From Globodera rostochiensis (taxonomy: Eukaryota; Nematoda; Chromadorea; Rhabditida; Heteroderidae), in assembly GCA_018350325.1 (NCBI GenBank), contig JAEVLN010000030.1, forward strand, positions 62,001 to 126,000: DNA of 64,000 bases, in the 5' to 3' direction. Made by a program: the position numbers and the translations under genes. Positions 57,544-64,000 of the stretch are shown piece after piece. The notes beneath the pieces were generated by a model, which saw nothing but the letters and a program-made list of their open reading frames with translations, was not told the DNA's origin and did not search any database. Each line of letters starts with the position of its first letter. Within the stretch, counting starts at the first letter, position 1.

Positions 57544-58421
57544 TGAAGTTTGCAAAGAAAATGACAATGGTCCCGGAGGCGGAATACCATGCATTATTAA
57601 ATTCGCTCAGGGGCGGAGACTATTTGCAAAATGAAAAGGCCATGTTGGATGCAAAGATTATGCAAAATTTACAAGATCCGACAATAAGTGAAGATCTTAA
57701 AGCGAGTAGGCATAGTTGGCTCTATAAGGAGCGAAGAATGATAAAAGGAATGGTTGATAATAGACCGCAAAGAGTTGTGATTGTTAACCAAAACCCGGCA
57801 CCTAATGTTGCACCATATTTGGGGGTTAGTCAGACGAATACCCAGGCAACCGAGGAGCCAAGAAAATTTATAGTGCCTACAAAAAGGCTCAGAAGAGAAG
57901 AAAACGAAAGTGAAGAAGTTGATAAAAACTTGAGAGATGAAAATACGAGGGAGTTTATCCAATCTTCATTAATTGAAGAGGAAGTTCCACTCGAATTACA
58001 CTCCCCAGTTTCTTCAGAAACATCATCAATTTTTAAAACACCAGAAAAATTGCGCAGTACTACGATCATTCACCCAAACTTTTTGGGGGATCTTTTTAAC
58101 TATGTATCTAAAAACAAGGATACATTTAAAATAACGGCAATGGGGAAAGTTCAATCTAATAAAAATCTGCCAATTGACGATAGTAATTATAAGAACGTCT
58201 TGAGATATCTTGCTGGAGAAGAGGTCGACACACCCAGGGGAGCGAAATTTCTAAAAGATCGGCTCTTAAAAGATGCGACAATACGAGAAATGGTTGACAG
58301 GTCAAACGCCATGTGGGGAAAAGGTAAAATAGTTTTTATTAAAGACAACCCTATTAAAACTACCGGAACATTGCAGCAGAAGAAAAAACCATTTAAGCCA
58401 ACATTATGGGCAAGGCTATAG
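57540..58421 (+). CDS. Element ORF2: 293-aa hypothetical protein
   Basis: It starts MMKFAKKMTMVPEAEYHALL; the MVPEAEYHALL opening is reminiscent of proteins in invertebrate Polinton-like elements. Residues about 110-165 are acidic and serine-rich (RLRREENESEEVD), probably disordered. A C-terminal domain around 180-280 contains HPNFLGDLFNYVSKNKDTFK and a DDSNYKNVLRYLAGEEVDTPRGAKF segment (here split: DDSNYKNVLRYLAGE then TPRGAKFLKDRL). No catalytic motif is seen. It is entirely in the non-repeated centre and overlaps ORF1 by four bases. A structural or DNA-binding role is conjecture. Confidence 0.65.
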   Translation: MMKFAKKMTMVPEAEYHALLNSLRGGDYLQNEKAMLDAKIMQNLQDPTISEDLKASRHSWLYKERRMIKGMVDNRPQRVVIVNQNPAPNVAPYLGVSQTNTQATEEPRKFIVPTKRLRREENESEEVDKNLRDENTREFIQSSLIEEEVPLELHSPVSSETSSIFKTPEKLRSTTIIHPNFLGDLFNYVSKNKDTFKITAMGKVQSNKNLPIDDSNYKNVLRYLAGEEVDTPRGAKFLKDRLLKDATIREMVDRSNAMWGKGKIVFIKDNPIKTTGTLQQKKKPFKPTLWARL

Positions 58422-58599
58422 ATAAGATGTTTTAAAAAAGTTTAATATAATTTTGAATCTCCAACTTATAGCAGTTGCAAGGACTTTTAATTAGAGAAAT
58501 TATAAACCCTGGAGTATAAAAAAGGAAAAGACAATCTTGCTAGGCAAGAAGGATATTTTGATAGCTTTAATTTAATTAAAGATTCCGATTTTATGCGAA
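58422..58599. other. Convergent 3' spacer between ORF2 and the FLYWCH gene
   Basis: 178 bp of A+T-rich DNA between two convergent genes. A TAATTTAATTCATTTTCAATT stretch overlaps the FLYWCH stop. No clear polyadenylation signal assignment is possible. Confidence 0.4.
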
Positions 58600-58824
58600 T
58601 TAATTTAATTCATTTTCAATTTGCAATAAAATTGGGTCTGGGGCGTGATTGTGGTTTCGCGTAAGAATAAATTTCTCATCCCCCTCGAACCCCCACCCCT
58701 CACAACCATATCTAAACCATTCACACTTCCACCATGTCTTGAATTTTGTTGACTTATGTTTATAATATCGATAACCATCGCAAAATTTCCCCTTTCCATC
58801 TTTTATTGTGTTTAATTTTGACAT
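58600..58824 (-). CDS. FLYWCH-type zinc-finger protein carried by the element
   Basis: 74 residues from ATG at 58824. The sequence has the FLYWCH spacing: GYRYYKHKSTK, then WWKCEWFRYGCEGW and finally NHNHAP, i.e. an aromatic GYRYY, W-C, C and H-x-H zinc ligands. FLYWCH fingers bind DNA or proteins and are frequent in insect and nematode transposons. I chose 58824 because a TATATA box (about 58864-58870 on this strand) lies about 43 bp upstream; an in-frame ATG at 58842 would lie nearer the expected transcription start. The frame remains open further 5' without an ATG. The gene runs convergent to ORF1/ORF2 and may act as a regulator of the element. Confidence 0.65.
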   Translation of the reverse strand: MSKLNTIKDGKGKFCDGYRYYKHKSTKFKTWWKCEWFRYGCEGWGFEGDEKFILTRNHNHAPDPILLQIENELN

Positions 58825-58859
58825 TTTTTTTTTATTTTGCATATTACCCTCTAAAACAC

Positions 58860-58965
58860 ATGCCCTATATACTTTTTGGTGAACTTTCACCAGATTTCAC
58901 CTTTTTCACCTATTTGAATTTCACCTTTATACCATTTGAGTTTCATCCTTTTGTGTTTCACACTC
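58860..58965 (-). promoter_or_regulatory. Promoter region of the FLYWCH gene
   Basis: Read on the minus strand: GGTGAAA-type words (AGGTGAAAAAGGTGAAATCTG, AGGTGAAATTC, GGATGAAAC) and then AAGTATATAGGGCATGTG. It is clearly homologous to the arrays in both arms but more diverged, i.e. a third copy of the same control region. Confidence 0.5.
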
Positions 58966-59465
58966 ATAACATTTTTGATATAACTAACGCTGCCCATACA
59001 CGTAAGGTAAGCTATAGAAAGTATTTATTAGATGGGCTAGGAAAGGGTATTATTAAAGTCCCATACCGATGTTCGGATCCCGTTAGCTGATTCCAAACAT
59101 TAGGCTGGACTAGGGATATGTCGAGTTTAATGCCACTCCATGCATCATGTTTTTAATTCTGGCCTCGACTAGGGGCATCAATGAAGTTACTTCAAAGTAT
59201 CAGACACGCTCCAAACCAATACGCGGTTTTTATCTCCTGCCGGCAATCTTCTGGGGCTCCTTTTAAGCCTCTTCGACTAGAATTTAATCATTTTAACTCC
59301 TTAATCATGACGATTTAGAGTCAGTTTAAACCAAAATGATTTTTAGCATAATATAGAACTTAATAATTTATCATTGTGGCGTACAAAATGCTATAACGAA
59401 ATGGCTATAAAATAAAAATAAATAAATATGGATTTAATAAAACCAGAAAGAAAGAATAACCAACT
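58966..59465. other. Centre of element, right side, no gene
   Basis: About 500 bp with no convincing ORF; the plus-strand 114-residue frame ending at 59090 runs against the FLYWCH gene and its promoter and is considered a shadow. Some GC-moderate sequence (59090-59290) is unexplained. Confidence 0.4.
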
Positions 59466-59568
59466 TTGCAGATTCGATTAATTCGTTCTTCTTTCGGTCT
59501 GAACTGTTGGAAGCTAGCTTTTTCAGAAATGCTGTATTATCGCTTACTTGATGACTAAATTGATACAT
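59466..59568 (-). pseudogene. Truncated 5' copy of ORF1
   Basis: Start codon and 34 codons are identical to ORF1 at 57196-57298. The frame then continues for about a dozen unrelated codons and stops. It retains the same TATA box, so a short transcript is possible, but it cannot encode the basic and hydrophobic parts. Confidence 0.75.
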
Positions 59569-62210
59569 TTCATCATGTTTTGGTATTTGAATTTGCTTTT
59601 ATAGGTTTCAAATGGAATGGTTCACCTTTTTCCCCTAATATTCTCACACTTTTGACTGTCATTCTCGGTTTTCTTCTACTGTTTTTCATATTTGTCATTC
59701 TATTCTCATTTCAGACCATCAATTTAGAATCAAATTTAATTTTCCGACCATAATTTCTCATAATTTTGATAATAATTCTCAAAATTCAGCACCGTGTTTT
59801 ACCACTCCTCTCATATTTGTCAACCTCCTTATAATACTTATAACTTGAAGTTATTTGAACGTTTCGTGTTGTAATTTTTTGTTTTCTTTGTTTTCAACAG
59901 ACACTACTTTTTCCCATATTTTAAATTTTTATTTTTTCCTTAAAATTATCAAGTTCTTTTTCGATTGGTAAATATGCATCCCAGCAGTCTTTTTTTTTAG
60001 CGGGCGGATAATCAAAAGTTCAAATGTGTTTGTTTTGGTGGTCAATTTTCTGTGGTGATTATAAATTTAATTTAGTGTTGAGCGGGAGTGGAAGATGGCA
60101 GTGGTAGACTTTCGTTTTGGTTAACCAGTACAAAATTTCCTCTGTTTAAGTTTGACATTTTATTTATGCATACTACCCCCGTAAAACACATGTCCTATAT
60201 ACTTTTAGGAGAAATTTCACCCGATTTCACCTCTTTTCACCTATTTTGTGTTCACCCTTTTCACCTAATTGTGTTTCTCCCTTTTCACCCATTTGTTCGT
60301 TTCACTCTTTTCACTTCAACATCGAAACACCAAAATTTTTAATTTGATTTTTTATGAGCCTGCAATTTTTTGTGGTCTAAACTACAAAAAGGGAAAAAGG
60401 TTGACGACCAATTTTTTGGACAGGAAAAGTGGTAATTACGGGAGGAAAAAATATTGAAGAAATTAACGAAATGTACTATCACATTATGCCCTATTTAAAA
60501 ATGTCACAAAAGTGAAATCGATTTTCCAAATGTTTTTGTTGCAACTTTTGAGCGGCGGAAGTTTGATTGACAGGTGACCCGTCAAAATTTTTTTAGTGCG
60601 CGGAAAAAGTTTTGATTGACAGGTGCCCTAATGACCTTGAGGGACGGGGGAGGGAAATTAAATTTGGCAATCGGCCCAATAGGTTCTGGGGCCCCCATAA
60701 AAAAGTAGGGTTGTTTAACTCCGCGCGGTTTGGTTGGGACTGAATTGACCGCAAACCGCTCGCATTTGTGTCAGGTAGAAGGCGGGATGTTCAAAAGACA
60801 GAATAGTTTGGGTTTAGTGGCGGTAAGTTCAAAGGACCCGACCTCTCCAATAGGTTTTGGCTTGGGACGGCATGATCAAAGAGTTGAACCTCTCAAAAGG
60901 TTTTGGCTTGGGCGGCAAGATCAAAGGTTAGTCTCCTTCAATAGGTTTTTTATAAGCCTGAATTTTTGTGGTCTAAACTACAAAAGAGGAAAAAGATTGA
61001 CTACCTTAATTTTTTGGACGGGCAAAGTGGTAATAACGGGTGGAAAAAATATTGAAGAAATTAACGAAATGTATTATCACATTATGCCTTATTTAAAAAT
61101 GTCAAAACAGTGAAATCGATTTTCCATGTTGCAAATTTCAGCGGCGGAAGTTTGATTGACAGGTGAGAGGAAAAATTTTTGGTGTGCGGCGAAAGTTTGA
61201 TTGACAGGTGCCCTAATGACCTTGAGTGGCGGGGGAGGGAAGTTGAATTTTGGATTAGGCAATGGGCCCAATGGGGTTTGAGTGTTTGATCAGAAATCCA
61301 GCCGCGCCTTTTTCAAAACTTTTCTTTGGGGCGGCATGATCAAAGGACTCCAATGGGTTTTGGCTTGGGACGGCATGATCAAAAACGACCCCTCCAATAG
61401 GTTTTGGTTTGGAGGCATGATCAAAGAACCCGACTCCCCCAAAGAACCCGAGACCCTTCCAATAGCTTTAGACTTTGCGGGCGGCATGTTCAAAGGACTC
61501 CACCCCCTCCAATAGGTTTGAGTTTGGTGGCGGTAAGTTCAAAGGATCTGACCCCTTCAATAGGTTTGGGGTTGGGGCGGCATGATCAAAAACGAACCGC
61601 GAGTTTTCAGACCCGCGAGGTACCCGCGAGGTTTTGGCCGGACGATTCCAGCTTTTGGTCTGGTGGCGGTAAGTTCAAAGGACCCGACCCCTCCCATAGG
61701 TTTGGCTTTGTGGGCGGCATGATCAGAGGACCCAATAGGTTTTGGCTTGGGGCGGTAAGATCAAAGGACCCGACCCTCCAATAGGTTTGGGCTTAGTGGC
61801 GGTGAGTTCAAAGAATCGACCCGGGCGGTTTTGACCCGGGCTATACCCGGGCGGTTTGTTTGAGACTGAATTAACCGCTCGCTTTTGGGCGGTGAGTTCA
61901 AAAATACCGACCCCTCCAATAGGTTTTGGCTTGGGGCGGTAAGATCACAGACCCCGACCCCTCAAATAGGTTTTGGCTTAGGGCGGCAAGATCAAAGGAT
62001 CTGACCCCTCCAATAGGTATGGGGTACCCGCGCCCTTTTTGGCCGCGCCGTACCCGCGCGGTTTTGGCCTGATCGTGGGCCGGATTTGGAGAAGGGTTCA
62101 GTTTGTGCTTGGTGATGTTTGAGTGGGAGATTGGGGGATGTTTCCGGGAAGGGAAGGGGTTCGGGCCGAATTGTGTCCGGATTTGTCCGGATTTGTTGCC
62201 AAACACTGCT
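59466..62210. repeat. Right terminal inverted repeat (2745 bp)
   Basis: Reverse complement of 54554-57298, with only a few substitutions (for example near 61105 versus 55660). It ends internally in the first 34 codons of ORF1 (ATG at 59568 on the minus strand), which then run into unrelated sequence. Confidence 0.85.
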
Positions 62211-62216
62211 TTTGTA

Positions 62217-64000
62217 CAAATTTTGGGTTTAGCCAGGCCAAAAAAAACTAAAACCAAAATAAACCCAATTCATTCCTAAAAAGAAAAAAGCTTCAAAAAA
62301 TTACCGGTTTGAAAATGCCAAGTTTTTTGGGTTTGTCATTTATGTGGTGTAGAGGACGGTTTGTAGTTGGCGTGAATGACGTGACACTGGTCAGAAAAAG
62401 CGTTGAATAAAATTTTATTAAAAATCGTAAAGTTTAGGCTTTTTGTTATGTTTTACTAAAAAACTTTTGGGTTTTGTACAAATTTTGGGTTTAGCCAGGC
62501 CAAAAAAACTAAAATCAAAATAAACCCAATTCATTCCTAAAAACAAAAAAGCTTCAAAAAATTACCGGTTTGAAAATGCCAAGTTTTTTGGGTTTGTCAT
62601 GTATGTGGTGTAGAGGACGGTTTGTAGTTGGCGTGATTGACGTGACACTGGTCAGAAAAAGCGTTGAATAAAATTTTATTAAAAATCGTAAAGTTTAGGC
62701 TTTTTGTTATGTTTTACTAAAAAACTTTTGGGTTTTGTACAAATTTTGGGTTTAGCCAGGCCAAAAAAACTAAAACTAAAATAAACCCAATTCATTCCTA
62801 AAAAGAAAAAAGCTTCAAAAAATTACCGGTTTGAAAATGCCAAGTTTTTTGGGTTTGTCATTTATGTGGTGTAGAGGACGGTTTGTAGTTGGCGTGATTG
62901 ACGTGACACTGGTCAGAAAAAGCGTTGAATAAAATTTTATTAAAAAAATCGTAAAGTTTAGGCTTTTTGTTATGTTTTACTAAAAAACTTTTGGGTTTTG
63001 TACAAATTTTGGGTTTAGCCAGGCCAAAAAAAACTAAAACCAAAATAAACCCAATTCATTCCTAAAAAGAAAAAAGCTTCAAAAAAATTACCGGTTTGAA
63101 AATGCCAAGTTTTTTGGGTTTGTCATTTATGTGGTGTAGAGGACGGTTTGTAGTTGGCGTGATTGACGTGACACTGGTCAGAAAAAGCGTTGAATAAAAT
63201 TTTATTAAAAAATCGTAAAGTTTAGGCTTTTTGTTATGTTTTACTAAAAAACTTTTGGGTTTTGTACAAATTTTGGGTTTAGCCAGGCCAAAAAAACTAA
63301 AACCAAAATAAACCCAATTCATTCCTAAAAAGAAAAAAGCTTCAAAAAATTACCGGTTTGAAAATGCCAAGTTTTTTGGGTTTGTCATTTATGTGGTGTA
63401 GAGGACGGTTTGTAGTTGGCGTGAATGACGTGACACTGGTCAGAAAAAGCGTTGAATAAAATTTTATTAAAAATCGTAAAGTTTAGGCTTTTTGTTATGT
63501 TTTACTAAAAAACTTTTGGGTTTTGTACAAATTTTAGGTTTAGCCAGGCCAAAAAAACTAAAACTAAAATAAACCCAATTCATTCCTAAAAAGAAAAAAG
63601 CTTCAAAAAATTACCGGTTTGAAAATGCCAAGTTTTTTGGGTTTGTCATGTATGTGGTGTAGAGGACGGTTTGTAGTTGGCGTGAATGACGTGACACTGG
63701 TCAGAAAAAGCGTTGAATAAAATTTTATTAAAAATCGTAAAGTTTAGGCTTTTTGTTATGTTTTACTAAAAAACTTTTGGGTTTTGTACAAATTTTGGGT
63801 TTAGCCAGGCCAAAAAAACTAAAATCAAAATAAACCCAATTCATTCCTAAAAAGAAAAAAGCTTCAAAAAATTACCGGTTTGAAAATGCCAAGTTTTTTG
63901 GGTTTGTCATGTATGTGGTGTAGAGGACGGTTTGTAGTTGGCGTGATTGACGTGACACTGGTCAGAAAAAGCGTTGAATAAAATTTTATTAAAAAAATCG
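62217..64000. repeat. 262-bp satellite array, right part (continues past window)
   Basis: The same unit in the same orientation as 50671-54553, with ATTCCTAAAAA starts at about 62271, 62532, 62795, 63058, 63322, 63585 and 63847. A GTGAATGACG variant (instead of GTGATTGACG) appears in three units (about 62372, 63421, 63682), a pattern not seen in the left block. Confidence 0.9.

Larger units (their letters stand above)
54554..62210. mobile_element. Non-autonomous Polinton/Maverick-like element (7657 bp)
   Basis: The element begins AGCAGTGTTTGGCAACAAAT and ends with its reverse complement. The flanking satellite is interrupted with TTTGTA on both sides (54548-54553 and 62211-62216), a 6-bp target duplication. 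5'-AG termini, 6-bp duplications and long terminal repeats are the published hallmarks of Polintons/Mavericks. Left arm 54554-57298 and right arm 59466-62210 are 2745 bp each and nearly identical. The 2167-bp centre holds two ORFs on + and a FLYWCH gene on -. DNA polymerase B, integrase, protease, ATPase and capsid genes are absent, so mobilisation would need another element. Satellite orientation is the same on both sides, supporting insertion rather than inversion. Confidence 0.8.

Overview
The window is eukaryotic and most likely nematode nuclear DNA. Supporting observations are spliced genes with very short introns (38, 41, 43 and 48 nt) and TTTTAG/TTTCAG-type acceptors, a splice-leader-type acceptor 24 nt upstream of three start codons, a degenerate GCCTAA (TTAGGC-type, the nematode telomere unit) patch, and dense tRNA-derived SINEs and hAT-like miniature transposons. 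Genus cannot be fixed from sequence alone. The signal-peptide plus variable-repeat plus cysteine-rich architecture resembles secreted effector families of plant-parasitic cyst nematodes, but that is only a hypothesis.

1-16.8 kb: strongly A+T-rich DNA with no credible long ORF. It holds scattered short GC-richer islands, some bordered by splice-like signals; one looks like a retrotransposon gag fragment. One 879-bp hAT-like element (3464-4342) has a perfect 8-bp target duplication.

16.8-49.6 kb: a cluster of three related multi-exon genes on the + strand. Gene A is 18114-22176, gene B 24381-39021 and gene C 41252-49609. All share a conserved promoter/5'UTR block and a first exon encoding a signal peptide and NGS/NAS (N-glycosylation sequon) repeats. 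B and C are full paralogs. Each encodes signal peptide, repeat domain, an RQKR furin-like site, four W-centred cysteine modules (about one per exon, phase 0) and a hydrophobic C-terminus. The reconstructed exons keep phase throughout: gene C is 751 aa, gene B about 467-556 aa. Gene A joins the same first exon to different cysteine-rich exons with a GPI-like tail (233 aa). Introns are packed with SINEs, hAT-like MITEs, a foldback element, minisatellites and a GC-rich hairpin repeat. One hAT-like element sits inside the repeat-coding region of gene B.

49.6-64 kb: a 262-bp satellite array (about 15 units on the left with a six-unit higher-order period of 1574 bp, continuing past the right edge). 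It is interrupted by a 7657-bp Polinton/Maverick-like element (54554-62210) with 2745-bp terminal inverted repeats, 5'-AG ends and a 6-bp target duplication TTTGTA. The element lacks polymerase, integrase and capsid genes. It carries two ORFs overlapping by ATGA, a FLYWCH-type zinc-finger gene on the other strand, and shared arrays of GGTGAAA upstream of TATA-like boxes.
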